Shown in pieces: positions 37,635 to 46,406 of a stretch of 64,000 bases of DNA (position 1 is the stretch's first letter; every line of letters begins with the position of its first letter). Origin of the DNA: Leptospira haakeii (GTDB lineage Bacteria > Spirochaetota > Leptospiria > Leptospirales > Leptospiraceae); the NCBI RefSeq assembly GCF_002812045.1, contig NZ_NPEG01000002.1:62001-126000 (forward strand), written 5' to 3'. The notes under the pieces were generated by a model. It saw only the letters and a list, made by a program, of their open reading frames with translations, had not been told where the DNA came from and ran no database searches. The position numbers and the translations under genes were made by a program.

Positions 37635-39443
37635 ATGGGAAAAAATTTCCTGAAACTTTTTCCGCAAATCCCTCTTCGATCCGGACTCGTAATTCTAGTA
37701 TTCATGCTTGCATGGGGAGAAGGTAAGGCAGGCGAAACCGGTTCCAAAGTATCCGCAGTTTCTCCCAGTCTAAAAACAAATCCGGCCGTTCAAAAAAATA
37801 TTTGGGATGATCTCACTCCTGAGGTTTTGGCCGATCTCGGTAATTTAGGTTTTCCGATGGAGATGGAAACTCCTATCTCGGGTTCCTATGCAGAATATAG
37901 AGTGCATCATCTTCATATGGGCTGTGATTTTAAAACATTCCATACGAACGGGATCGCTGCAATTTCTCCTTTCCAAGGATATATAGAATCGATCGGACAA
38001 TCCACAAAGGGATACGGTTCCAATATAATTTTAAAATCCTCCGGTTCTAATCTAAAGGCTAAGTTTGCTCACTTACTGGATTTTAAAGGTTTCAGAAAGG
38101 ATTTAGATCTGCTGAGAGAAGCTTTGGCATTACTTAGCGGCGGGGAATTTCAGGTAAAACTTTCTCCCGGTTCTTATAATCTCCCCAAAGGAGAAAATAT
38201 AGCAAGGTTAGGAGAATCCGGGACAGGGGTAAGTCATTTACACTTCGAATTACATTTACCTAATGGAACCTTAAATCCTCTCCCCTATTTACCTTTGAGA
38301 GGAAAAGACAGATATTCTCCTGAACTTTTGCTATTGTATGTGGACTCCGAAGACGGAGTACAAGCCAGATTACCTTTGGAAAAAAAAGGAGAAGGTAAAT
38401 ATACACTTCCAGGAAACCAAAAACTGAACCTAGCGGGAGGGGTTCGTTTTAGGTTGGGTGCTTATGACCAAATGACTTCCAGGAACAAAAACAATTTATT
38501 CTTTGCAGGACTTTATAAGGACGAAATCGCTTTATATGAAAGATCCTTTAGAGGAATGAGTTACGAAGAAGCAAGGATCCATCATGATATTTTTGATTCG
38601 AATCGTTCTTCTTTAAATCCTCCTGTTTATGTTTATAACCTATTCCCTGCAAAAGGACCGAGTATAGATCTTAGAAATTTCGAAACCGGAAGCACGATCA
38701 AATTGGTTCTCAAGGCATCCGATCACGCAGGAAATCATTCTGTTCTTCCCCTAGAAATAGAAGTCGGGACAGTAAATGGAAAAAAATCATCTATTACGAA
38801 AACTGAATTCACCTCCACAGATGGTGTCTTGAAGATCAAAACTCCCGCAAAAACAACTTACGGCCAAGGCTCATTACTTTTTAAAAAATTGGAAAAACTG
38901 GAAGAAGATCTTAAACTTCCGGAAGGACTCAAATCCAAAGGTTCTATTTATGAATTGGAATCTTCCGATCTATCTTGGGTGGGAGAAGCAGAACTTACTT
39001 GGAGAGGCGCGGCCCTCGGCAAAAAAGACGGGATCTATATTTACGATAAGGCTTCTAAAAAATGGTCTGCTTTAAAACAGAAAGGTCAATTGGGTTTACT
39101 TACTAAACTAGGAGCGCTCGCAATTCTCACCGACGATGCGAAACCGGCAGTCAATTATCCATATCTGATCACAAGACATAGAAGGATCAAAGGCCAGGAA
39201 GAAGAAGGAATTGAGGAAAGATTATATTCCGTTTCCGACACAGGTTCCGGTTACGCCGGCGGAGCAGAGGTTTTATTAGAAGGAGAAGTATATCCTAGCG
39301 AATTTGACGCGGACCGCAAGATGCTGATCGTCAAATTCCCTAAAACTTTCTCCGCTTGGAAAAAATATATGTTACTTCAGATCCGAATCAAAGACAGAGC
39401 AGGAAATTCTTCCGATTGGTTTACTGATCTAGTGCGGTTTTAA
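37635..39443 (+). CDS. Secreted M23 (LytM-type) metallopeptidase with large C-terminal region
   Basis: Likely peptidoglycan endopeptidase. A signal peptide (GLVILVFMLAWGEGKAGE) precedes the M23 domain. The zinc ligands are visible: HLHMGCDF (~92-99), a His in KFAHLLDF (~145) and SHLHFELH (~199-206), so the enzyme looks active. About 400 further residues are beta-rich, with Ig/Gly-type segments such as IRIKDRAGNSSDWF near the end, and may place the enzyme in the wall. The start at ATG 37635 is set by the signal peptide; the frame is open from 37494 through the LptE gene on the other strand. A FliL-like gene follows at 85 bp. Confidence 0.88.
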   Translation: MGKNFLKLFPQIPLRSGLVILVFMLAWGEGKAGETGSKVSAVSPSLKTNPAVQKNIWDDLTPEVLADLGNLGFPMEMETPISGSYAEYRVHHLHMGCDFKTFHTNGIAAISPFQGYIESIGQSTKGYGSNIILKSSGSNLKAKFAHLLDFKGFRKDLDLLREALALLSGGEFQVKLSPGSYNLPKGENIARLGESGTGVSHLHFELHLPNGTLNPLPYLPLRGKDRYSPELLLLYVDSEDGVQARLPLEKKGEGKYTLPGNQKLNLAGGVRFRLGAYDQMTSRNKNNLFFAGLYKDEIALYERSFRGMSYEEARIHHDIFDSNRSSLNPPVYVYNLFPAKGPSIDLRNFETGSTIKLVLKASDHAGNHSVLPLEIEVGTVNGKKSSITKTEFTSTDGVLKIKTPAKTTYGQGSLLFKKLEKLEEDLKLPEGLKSKGSIYELESSDLSWVGEAELTWRGAALGKKDGIYIYDKASKKWSALKQKGQLGLLTKLGALAILTDDAKPAVNYPYLITRHRRIKGQEEEGIEERLYSVSDTGSGYAGGAEVLLEGEVYPSEFDADRKMLIVKFPKTFSAWKKYMLLQIRIKDRAGNSSDWFTDLVRF

Positions 39444-39463
39444 TTTTAGAGACTTGGAGCTCG

Positions 39464-39495
39464 TTTCGCACAGAGTTCACGAAGGTCACAGAGTT
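39464..39495. repeat. Intergenic repeat, copy A (TTCGCACAGAGTTCACGAAG...)
   Basis: A block of about 29 bp that recurs at 40000-40028 with one mismatch (28 of 29). The two copies flank the FliL-like gene in the same orientation. Confidence 0.75.
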
Positions 39496-39528
39496 ATATT
39501 TTTTATTACTAGAATCGCGGAGATTTTT

Positions 39529-39981
39529 ATGGATCGAAAACTCAAAATCGCAATTATCCTCATCGGCATTCCAATCGTATTGTTCTTAGGGTTGATCTGT
39601 TTTTCTCCCGGTGTCTATTACATAGCGTCCTATTTCGCGGCCAAACAATACAAACAAGATCTCAGTCCAAACTTAAAAGATCAGGTCTATTTTAAATTTA
39701 GCGATCCCTTTGGAATTAACACCAAAGATTCAAAATCCGTAAAATTCAAATTGGCATTTTCTTACGAACCTAACCAACCTAAATTAGAAAAAGAATTAAT
39801 AGTCAGGACGACCCAGATCCGTTCATTAGTGAATATGATAGGAGCCTCTAAAGTCTCGGAGGAATTTCAAAGTATTCAATCCCAAATCGACTTGAGAGAA
39901 CAAATTCAGGCCACAACAAATCATATCTTAAGCGACGGCCAAATTACTGGAGTTCTAATTTCGGATATAGAAATTAGATAA
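39529..39981 (+). CDS. FliL-like single-pass membrane protein
   Basis: A 150-residue protein with one N-terminal helix (KIAIILIGIPIVLFLGLIC) and a periplasmic domain. The domain has the FliL outline: a strand region with FKFSDPFGINTKD, a helix IRSLVNMIGASKVSEEFQ, then LREQIQATTNHILSDGQITG followed by LISDIEIR, the position of the FliL end motif. FliL helps couple stators to the flagellar motor; many bacteria have extra FliL-like paralogues with unknown roles, and no flagellar motor genes are adjacent. The start is ATG 39529 with GGAG about 6 bp upstream. Flanked by direct copies of an intergenic repeat. Confidence 0.62.
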   Translation: MDRKLKIAIILIGIPIVLFLGLICFSPGVYYIASYFAAKQYKQDLSPNLKDQVYFKFSDPFGINTKDSKSVKFKLAFSYEPNQPKLEKELIVRTTQIRSLVNMIGASKVSEEFQSIQSQIDLREQIQATTNHILSDGQITGVLISDIEIR

Positions 39982-39999
39982 GCTTTTCGAAATTTTAAG

Positions 40000-40080
40000 T
40001 TCGCACAGAGTTCACGAAGATCACAGAGATAATAACTCCCAAACCCCTTAGTGCTCTCTCTGTGTGCTCCCGCGCGAAAC
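40000..40080. repeat. Intergenic fold-back repeat, copy B
   Basis: The left arm (40000-40029) is nearly identical to copy A. The right arm (40051-40080, GTGCTCTCTCTGTGTGCTCC and following GCGCGAAAC) is an imperfect reverse complement of the left, so the unit could fold into a long hairpin between the FliL-like gene and greA. Confidence 0.65.
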
Positions 40081-40092
40081 CTTCCCTACAAA

Positions 40093-40126
40093 TAAAAAAT
40101 CCCCACGATGCAAACACCGCAGGGAT
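40093..40126 (-). terminator. Rho-independent terminator after greA
   Basis: On the minus strand a 12-bp stem, ATCCCTGCGGTG with CATCGTGGGGAT (three G-T pairs), closes a 4-nt loop and is followed by TTTTTATTT. It lies 29 bp beyond the greA stop. Confidence 0.85.
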
Positions 40127-40154
40127 CTTTTAGAAAACCGGATTGGCTTTTTTC

Positions 40155-42932
40155 TTAGTCTTGGTTTTGGAGAGAGTATCTGCTGATTTGCAGGACCTTA
40201 AACTTGGTTTCTGCTCCACCAAGATTTAAGGAAGCGTTATCTCCTACTTTTTTACCTAAAAGAGACTTAGCAAGCGGTGACTGGTAAGAAATAATATTCT
40301 TCTCAGTATCCGCGTCCCATGCTCCCAAGATTGAATAAGTTTGGTCTTCTCCACTGGACTCGTTTTTGAGTTTTACAGTGGTTCCGATGTTGATACGATC
40401 CGTTTTCACGTTGGAAAGATCTAAAACGATAGCAGCCTTAAGTTCTGCTTCCAGTTTTTTGATCTGAGCTTGGAGCTGGACTTGTTTTTCCATAGCGGCT
40501 TTGTATTCCGCGTTCTCTCTTAAGTCCCCTCTTTCCTGAGCCTCTCCGATATCTCTGGAGTTTTCAGGCATCTCAACGTTCACTAAATGATCGAACTCAG
40601 CTTTTTTAGCGTTTAGAGCACGACGAGTAACAAGAACTGCATTTTCTGGGATTCTCGCCAGAACATCCTCTTCCTCTTCATCATCATCCTCTTCTTCCCA
40701 GATCAAATCAGGTTTCAGAGCTCTGATAAGAGACATCAATTTGTCTTTTTCAGTCTCTTCGATATAAGGAACTTCTCTATAAAGAGCATAAACTTTGCGG
40801 ATATATTCAGAGTCTCCGTTTTGGATAGCCTCGCTGATCACTACTGCATCGTTTCCGAATAGGATCTCTTGGCAGGTGTTCTTAAGCTTAGTTCCTTTTT
40901 CCTCGATCTTGTTCAAAGGTTTTAATAAACGAAGAACTCTTAGGATTAGATCCTGTCTGGAAACGTTCATCCATTCTTCTTCCCAAGTTTTGAGAAGGAT
41001 AGATTTTGCCACCCAAAGGAATACTTCAGGATTTTCTTTCGCACGACTGGATGAGGTTTCGATGAATAAGTTTAGTTCAGCGAATTTTCCGTCAGCTTCC
41101 AGAACAGAAACAACGTATTTGTTGTTCTTAACCGGAACTTCGAAAAGAAGTCCAACCAGGATATTGACCCAATCAGAATGAGATTTTTTCACTAAGTCAA
41201 CGAAAGACTTTTTGATATCCAAGTTGCTGATCTTAGAAGAATATTCCAGGACCTCTTCTCTTTTTAGAGACTTAACGATCTTGGAAACATCATCCAATTT
41301 TTGGTATCTTTGGAAATCATAAGGACTTCCATCTTCTCCTTCCATGGTAGAAGCGACTTCATCCAGATACAGATACGCAACTATCTTACGGAATGAATCG
41401 TGAGTTTGTTCTTCTTCGAAATAATGATGAGCGAAGGTATCAATCGCTGACTCAGCTTCTTCTTTGTTGCGAAGCGCTTCGATCGCGATGTCCAAACGTT
41501 TAGCAGGATCCGCGTTCGCGTTGAATTTTTCAGTCAATTCTTCCGCGTAAGTGATCGGTTTTTCTCTATACCAAAGTTCGTCTTTTTTCTTAGGGTTAAA
41601 GCCAAGGTTATCTTCTTTTTTGATAACATTCTTAGCTTTGTTCCACCATTTAGACCAATCGACTACAGGGATAAATTTTCCTGCGATCTCTGCTTTCATT
41701 TCTGCAACCAACATATGGTTTTCGAAAGAAGTTAATAATTCTTTAAAGAAGCCGGGAACATCGCTCTCAAAAAGGGAAACAACGGAAGCCTTGTCTTCAT
41801 AGAATCTTACCCAGATATGATCTCCTTTCAAAGGTTTCAAGCTGGTGATCGCCATTTGGATAGAAAGTTTATGATTCTTCTTATCTTTAAAGTCTACGAA
41901 GATAGAATCTCCGTTAGGCGAAATCGAAACGATCTTACCTACTCCCCAGTTCCTGTGAAGAACGTAGTTACCGGTATCGAATACGATGTTTCTTTCGAAG
42001 TTGGAAATACAAACCTTAACAGGTTTTCTGTTATTTCCTAACTCGGACATTTTCAAGAAGTCTTCCAACAAGCTGTGGTTGGCATATTTCAGTTTATAAA
42101 CTCTGATTAGTTCGTTTCTTGCTTTGTTGGAAACAGGTTCATGATCCAGGATTTTTTTCAAAAGATAGATCACTCTATCCCAATCTTCCGTAATCTTGAA
42201 TGGATCAACTAACGGATAAAGATAACCTGCAAGACGGGTCTTTTCGCGGTGGCCTAAAAGGATACGTTCTATCTTTTCTACGAATTGGATATCGTCATAA
42301 CTATTGGTTACGAAAATAGGCCAAATCTCTTCGAATTGTAGGTAATCTTTTGTTTTTGCAAAGGTTTCAATCGCTTGTTTTAAATAAGCGACCGCTTTCT
42401 CTTTGTTTTCATCAAGAATTGCTAATGCGTATTTTTTAGCGATCTCGGGGTTCTTGCGATCTTGTTTTGCAAGTTTTTCCAGGATTGGTTTCAGCTCTTT
42501 ATTCTTTTTTAATTTTTCAAGAGCTTCTGCCTTAAAACGAAGAGCGTAACGGTCCTCCCCGAATTTTAGAATATTATCAGTGATATGTTCAATGATGACC
42601 CATTTGCTAGCTTGTTTGAAAGAATCCAGTAGAGTCTTAAAATAAGAAGCAGCGTCTATACTTCCTTTTTGTAATCCGAGTAATCCAAGCATGTATCTTG
42701 CAGAAATACTTTCAGGATGATCAGCAAGATGTTCTTCTAATTTAGTTTTAGCTGAATCTATAAGTCCGGATGATTGAAAGGATTCTATAAGATCGTCGTA
42801 AATTTTAAATTTAGATGCTGGAATGGAATTTGCGTCCGAGCGTACATAAATCTCCTCGTTGAAAAGAGAAGTCAGCTTGTCCAGTTCGCTGGCAGGCTTA
42901 GTTTCCGCGGTTGTCGCAGTTTCGTTAGACAT
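40155..42932 (-). CDS. greA: GreA-type transcript cleavage factor with long N-terminal helical extension
   Basis: A 925-residue protein whose last ~160 residues are a complete GreA/GreB: coiled coil with DIGEAQERGDLRENAEYKAA (the acidic tip that reaches the RNA polymerase active site), then the globular FKBP-like end GTTVKLKN...LLGKKVGD. Residues ~1-300 are TPR-like helices. A Tudor/SH3-like segment VLHRNWGVGKIVSISPNGD (~324-342) resembles the RNA-polymerase-binding modules of CarD. The middle is further helical repeats, then an acidic run EEEDDDEEEED before GreA. Spirochaetes such as Borrelia also carry a very long GreA. ATG 42932 is preceded by GGAG at 9 bp. The extension may tether the factor to RNA polymerase or another partner. 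Confidence 0.9.
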   Translation of the reverse strand: MSNETATTAETKPASELDKLTSLFNEEIYVRSDANSIPASKFKIYDDLIESFQSSGLIDSAKTKLEEHLADHPESISARYMLGLLGLQKGSIDAASYFKTLLDSFKQASKWVIIEHITDNILKFGEDRYALRFKAEALEKLKKNKELKPILEKLAKQDRKNPEIAKKYALAILDENKEKAVAYLKQAIETFAKTKDYLQFEEIWPIFVTNSYDDIQFVEKIERILLGHREKTRLAGYLYPLVDPFKITEDWDRVIYLLKKILDHEPVSNKARNELIRVYKLKYANHSLLEDFLKMSELGNNRKPVKVCISNFERNIVFDTGNYVLHRNWGVGKIVSISPNGDSIFVDFKDKKNHKLSIQMAITSLKPLKGDHIWVRFYEDKASVVSLFESDVPGFFKELLTSFENHMLVAEMKAEIAGKFIPVVDWSKWWNKAKNVIKKEDNLGFNPKKKDELWYREKPITYAEELTEKFNANADPAKRLDIAIEALRNKEEAESAIDTFAHHYFEEEQTHDSFRKIVAYLYLDEVASTMEGEDGSPYDFQRYQKLDDVSKIVKSLKREEVLEYSSKISNLDIKKSFVDLVKKSHSDWVNILVGLLFEVPVKNNKYVVSVLEADGKFAELNLFIETSSSRAKENPEVFLWVAKSILLKTWEEEWMNVSRQDLILRVLRLLKPLNKIEEKGTKLKNTCQEILFGNDAVVISEAIQNGDSEYIRKVYALYREVPYIEETEKDKLMSLIRALKPDLIWEEEDDDEEEEDVLARIPENAVLVTRRALNAKKAEFDHLVNVEMPENSRDIGEAQERGDLRENAEYKAAMEKQVQLQAQIKKLEAELKAAIVLDLSNVKTDRINIGTTVKLKNESSGEDQTYSILGAWDADTEKNIISYQSPLAKSLLGKKVGDNASLNLGGAETKFKVLQISRYSLQNQD

Positions 42933-43120
42933 AGGAATTACTCCGCCGACGGGGTCGGCATTCAAAAATAGGTTCGGATGGGCGGTTTTTTTGTCTCTTA
43001 AGAGCCCTTTCAGATCAATTATAGCAGCTTAGGCTTATCCGTAAACTAGAATTTGAGGGAACGCGCCTCAGAGTGCATTTCCCTGTCACTTAGGTATAAA
43101 ATCAGTAGAAAAAGTAGGAT

Positions 43121-43275
43121 TTTTCACGCTAAGTCGCGAAGATAGAAGGAGACGCTAAGGTCTTTTTCGCACAAAGACACGGAGAGAAGTTTTTAAGTTT
43201 TATAGGAAGTCCTCACAGATACTCGCCCCCTCCGTGACTCGGTGGCTCTGTATGAGAAAATCTCTGTGTCTCCCA
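43121..43275. repeat. Intergenic fold-back repeat, copy C
   Basis: The 402-bp space between greA and flaA1 is largely this repeat. Plus-strand words such as TTCGCACAAAGACACGGAGA (43166-43185) are answered by reverse-complement words near 43229-43273 (CTCCGTGACTCGGTGGCTCT, TCTCTGTGTCTCC). No gene is seen in the space; the part from 42933 to 43120 shows only the greA leader. Confidence 0.6.
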
Positions 43276-43307
43276 AAAACAAAAAACGCGGGAAAGTTCC
43301 CGCGTTT
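43275..43307 (-). terminator. Rho-independent terminator after flaA1
   Basis: A perfect 11-bp stem, AAACGCGGGAA with TTCCCGCGTTT, around a 2-nt loop, followed on the minus strand by a T-rich run. It lies 27 bp beyond the flaA1 stop. Confidence 0.88.
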
Positions 43308-43334
43308 CGTTAGAGTCGGATTGTGAGGAAAGGC

Positions 43335-44276
43335 TTACTTGCCGTTTCCACCACCTTCACATTCTTTCTCAGCTTTCACTTTCAACATCTTATCCAACTT
43401 ACGTTTAGAGCGGCAATCATCCGCATCGAAGTCGATAGATGCTCCGTCGAAGTGAACTTCGAATACGTCTGAAAGAACTCTTAGCTCATCAAAGAAGAGG
43501 TAAACAGTTTCTCCACTCGTATCGTTACGAGAGCGAATTTTAAATTGTTTGAATACAAGTGTCTTCACTTGTGGGAAAGAGTTTACGTCTTGAGGAACTC
43601 CCGGAGGAATTTCAAAAGTAAGAGGTCTCCAACCGATAAAGTCCAGATCTCCGAATTGGAAGATATGAGAGTCACCTTTCCAATCTTCTAACCAACCTTC
43701 TAGGTTATACTCGTTACCACGACCGCAAACCCAAACAGAAACCGCTTTTACGATCCCTGGGAATTCAACACCATAGATCTTGAATTCTTTTCTTTTATTA
43801 TTCGCGTCCAGGTAAGCCATTTTACGAGTGATCTCGTATTCAGGAGTGCGAGGAGGACGAATACTTACGGAATTATCTCCCGGGAAAGTAAATGCGAATT
43901 TAATTCCCAAAACCTTTCCAGTTCCGGCATCTACGTTCTTGATGTCTCCAGGTTTTCCAGGAAGAAGTTTAACTTCTCTCAATGCCTGCGCGTTAGAAGC
44001 GGTAGGTTGATACTGACCTTGTTGTCCTTGAGGAACAATGGTGTCCTTATCTGTCGCCACTTCCCAACCGTAAGGTGCAGCACCAGGAGGATTATCCCAA
44101 GATTCTACAGTGATGGAGCGTAACTCCATTCCACTTACGTCGATACCGGTAGGAGATTCGATCCCACCTTTTTTCTTTTTGATAAATTGCGCGCTCACGG
44201 TCCCGAGAAGAAGGATGGAAGAAATACCTACTACTACTGCCGCGGTGATTTTAGTTTTTTTGCTGAGGTTTTTCAT
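43335..44276 (-). CDS. flaA1: Flagellar filament sheath protein FlaA (313 residues)
   Basis: One of two FlaA paralogues that coat the periplasmic flagella of spirochaetes. A type I signal peptide ([14 protein letters not shown], cleavage after VSA) is visible. FlaA hallmarks are [37 protein letters not shown] (~215-231) and the [12 protein letters not shown] strand (~267-278). The C-terminus is Lys/Asp/Cys-rich. It ends the PUR-flaA2-flaA1 operon, 21 bp after flaA2. The number 1 is assigned because it is the larger paralogue, from memory of the Leptospira pair; the FlaA family call is firm. Confidence 0.9.
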   Translation of the reverse strand: MKNLSKKTKITAAVVVGISSILLLGTVSAQFIKKKKGGIESPTGIDVSGMELRSITVESWDNPPGAAPYGWEVATDKDTIVPQGQQGQYQPTASNAQALREVKLLPGKPGDIKNVDAGTGKVLGIKFAFTFPGDNSVSIRPPRTPEYEITRKMAYLDANNKRKEFKIYGVEFPGIVKAVSVWVCGRGNEYNLEGWLEDWKGDSHIFQFGDLDFIGWRPLTFEIPPGVPQDVNSFPQVKTLVFKQFKIRSRNDTSGETVYLFFDELRVLSDVFEVHFDGASIDFDADDCRSKRKLDKMLKVKAEKECEGGGNGK

Positions 44277-44297
44277 ACGTGTCCTACCGGAGTAATA

Positions 44298-45011
44298 TCA
44301 CCAATTGTCCTTAATTTCAGAACCAGGATACTTCGTATCAGATTTATCGGCACGAACTTCTAAATCATCTACATAAAAGTAGAAGCTTCCGCCCACTTCA
44401 TGAACATCCGAGGTCACGAAAATGGAAACGAATCTTAGGTTCTTGTCCAATAATGCAAATCTGGTACTTTGAGGAACAAAGCCTGGAACAGTTGCAGTTA
44501 ACTTTCTCCAACCGAAATAATCCAAGCGACCCATTCTGATATTATGGGTTTTTCCTCTATAGTCTCTCAGTTTAACAAATAGAGTATGGCGGAATTTTCT
44601 TCCCAGAGCCCAAATAGAGATCTGACGAGCTTTTCCTTTTACGATATATTCGTGAGGAGGAAAAACTTCTACTCTGTCAAAACCTCTATCGGTATAATGA
44701 GTTTTGATCCCGAGGATATGGTTCTTTTCTAATTGGTCTCCACCATTATCCGGAACAGTATTCTCATCGAACACGTCACGGATCAGACCTCTTTGAACCA
44801 TCTTAAGAGTTTTAGTCTCTCCCAGGGGAGTAGTAGACTTAGCTCTCCAGTCTTCGGACTCCTCGAAGTTTTCGAGTATAATTTTCTCGAGGGGATCCGG
44901 TGCTTGGCCGCCTTGGCCGCCTTGGTTCCCTCCCGCTGGCTGCTGACCGGAAGTCCCGGTAATCGCCAAGAAAAAGAGAACGCTAGCTAATAAGTACGTC
45001 TTTTTCCCCAT
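44298..45011 (-). CDS. flaA2: Flagellar filament sheath protein FlaA (237 residues)
   Basis: Shorter FlaA paralogue. A type I signal peptide (LLASVLFFLAITGTSGQQ) is followed by a Gly/Gln-rich linker. The core has YIVKGKARQISIWALGRKF, MGRLDYFGWRKLTATVPGF and FYFYVDDLEVRADK, each aligning with the same landmarks in the neighbouring flaA1. FlaA proteins control flagellar curvature, and in Leptospira they are needed for normal coiling and motility. ATG 45011 has AGGAGA 8 bp upstream; the longer frame to 45083 overlaps the PUR gene. It lies 34 bp after the PUR-domain gene. Confidence 0.91.
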   Translation of the reverse strand: MGKKTYLLASVLFFLAITGTSGQQPAGGNQGGQGGQAPDPLEKIILENFEESEDWRAKSTTPLGETKTLKMVQRGLIRDVFDENTVPDNGGDQLEKNHILGIKTHYTDRGFDRVEVFPPHEYIVKGKARQISIWALGRKFRHTLFVKLRDYRGKTHNIRMGRLDYFGWRKLTATVPGFVPQSTRFALLDKNLRFVSIFVTSDVHEVGGSFYFYVDDLEVRADKSDTKYPGSEIKDNW

Positions 45012-45045
45012 GAGAACATCTCCTAAAGATTTAGTGCAATCCAAT

Positions 45046-45279
45046 CTAATTCTGAGAGGGAGGGATGTCCGTAATATCTCCATCCTGAATCAGGTCTTGG
45101 AACTTACGTAATACCTCGATCATCTTTCCGACACCTTCTGCCGGAATGAATATGGAAGATTTTTTGCTATTGGACCATTCGGAAACTTTTAAATAGTATC
45201 CGTTCTCATTCCGTTTTAGATCTACCAGAAACTTTTTGTTCTGGGTGGCGACCTTCTCCGTTAGGATTTCGGGGTCCAA
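45046..45279 (-). CDS. PUR-domain (Pur-alpha/BpuR-like) nucleic-acid-binding protein
   Basis: A 77-residue protein made of one PUR repeat: KKFLVDLKRNENGYYLKVSEW (split here as KKFLVDLKRN and GYYLKVSEW), SIFIPAEGVGKMIEVLRKF and a C-terminal helix. Borrelia BpuR is the known spirochaetal relative and binds RNA and single-stranded DNA to control translation. The start is TTG 45279, with AAGGAG about 9 bp upstream. It is the first gene of the transcript that continues into flaA2 and flaA1, so it may regulate sheath protein production. That role is inference. Confidence 0.82.
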   Translation of the reverse strand: MDPEILTEKVATQNKKFLVDLKRNENGYYLKVSEWSNSKKSSIFIPAEGVGKMIEVLRKFQDLIQDGDITDIPPSQN

Positions 45280-45303
45280 ATAGATTTCTCCTTCCCGTCT
45301 CTG

Positions 45304-45337
45304 TGTATAAATATCGGTAGCCTAAGTTCCAAAATTA
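45304..45337 (-). promoter_or_regulatory. Putative promoter of the PUR-flaA operon (sigma-70 and sigma-28-like, overlapping)
   Basis: On the minus strand TTGGAA (45332-45327), 17 bp, TATACA (45309-45304) fits sigma-70. In the same DNA TAAT (45337-45334), 15 bp, ACCGATAT (45318-45311) is close to the flagellar sigma-28 consensus TAAA-N15-GCCGATAA. Both end about 25 bp before the PUR start. Confidence 0.5.
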
Positions 45338-45475
45338 GCCAAGTAAAAAGTTTTTTGCGGTTCAGAAGAAAAAATCGAAAAAATCGGATCTCCGGACCGA
45401 CAAAGCCAGGACCTGGGTGGAAGGAACTCCTCTACCTCATAATTCAACCTGGCGGAGTCTATGAGACATAAGTTT

Positions 45476-45588
45476 GCTTCACACAGAGAACACAAAGGGT
45501 TATATCGCACGGTTTTTTACCAAAATCTAAACACTTCTTCTCCGTGGCTTTGTGCCTTTGTGTGAAAAATACCTTTGTGTCTCCTATC
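45476..45588. repeat. Intergenic fold-back repeat, copy D
   Basis: In the 314-bp space between the PUR gene and the DUF-type membrane gene, CACACAGAGAACACAAAGGG (45481-45500) is answered by reverse-complement words CTCCGTGGCTTTGTGCCTTT and GTGTGAAAAA, CCTTTGTGTCTCC (45541-45585). The rest of the space is the PUR promoter region; no gene is seen. Confidence 0.6.
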
Positions 45589-45593
45589 AAATT

Positions 45594-46400
45594 TCAAACT
45601 CCGCGTCTCTTATTCCAAACAAGGATCCCAATGATCCAGATATAGTTTAAGGCGAGAAGTCCCGCAAGTCCCAAGACTCCCATATTGAATAAAACTTCTT
45701 CCGGATTAGAGATGGGTAGGAGTATCCTTGGATTTTTGGGAAGATCAAAACCAAACTTTTTGCAAGCTTCCAGAACAGCTTCCGCATAATACGAGTTCAA
45801 CCCTGCGATATTGGAATGGGACAGAGACTGCCCTACTCTCGCGTTCTGTTTCTCCCAATCGCACACTTTTTCGGAGAATTGCGGGCAGACCGCCCAGGTT
45901 AAGACCTCGTCACCTTCTTTCCAATCGGATGAAACCCAAGGCGCCACATGGAAATACAATGTTTTCTTAATGGAACCTGGGGTAGTCTTAGTTACCTGGT
46001 ATTTATATAAAAACTTGGAATCTGTGAATCTATAGATATGAGAATTGGAAACGCCAGTTTCTTTTTGGAAGATGGTTTGTTCCGGTGATTTTAATCCCAA
46101 AAAGAAGCCGAATGCATGGCTAAGATAGAGTGCAGAAACAGGTGCAGAGATAAAACCCAGGAACAAAGCGAAGAATATACTATTTCCGTAAAACTTGGTC
46201 AGCCTTAGGGTCATAAAGAACATAGGAAGAAATAAAAAACCAAGGCAGGCGATCGTAGAGATCAATGTACCGAAAAGACCTATCGGCAAGAAGAGTGCGG
46301 CCATTCCGTTTACAAACAGAAGGCCCAAGCCAAGTAATCTCCAAGGAGGTTCCGGTTTTTTAGGTTTTTGGTTTTCCCAGTTTTTGACTAAGGCAAACAT
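45594..46400 (-). CDS. Uncharacterised membrane protein (DUF3592-like?)
   Basis: A 268-residue protein with about three membrane helices in residues 22-110, a soluble domain of ~120 residues, and a last helix near ~240-262. The soluble part contains KFLYKYQVTKTTPGSIKKTL and two Cys in VCPQFSEKVCDW, a layout like DUF3592 proteins, in which an extracytoplasmic domain sits between helices. I do not recognise a function. The start lies 6 bp after the stop of the secreted protein upstream, so the two are in one operon with radA. Confidence 0.7.
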   Translation of the reverse strand: MFALVKNWENQKPKKPEPPWRLLGLGLLFVNGMAALFLPIGLFGTLISTIACLGFLFLPMFFMTLRLTKFYGNSIFFALFLGFISAPVSALYLSHAFGFFLGLKSPEQTIFQKETGVSNSHIYRFTDSKFLYKYQVTKTTPGSIKKTLYFHVAPWVSSDWKEGDEVLTWAVCPQFSEKVCDWEKQNARVGQSLSHSNIAGLNSYYAEAVLEACKKFGFDLPKNPRILLPISNPEEVLFNMGVLGLAGLLALNYIWIIGILVWNKRRGV

Positions 46401-46406
46401 CTCCTC

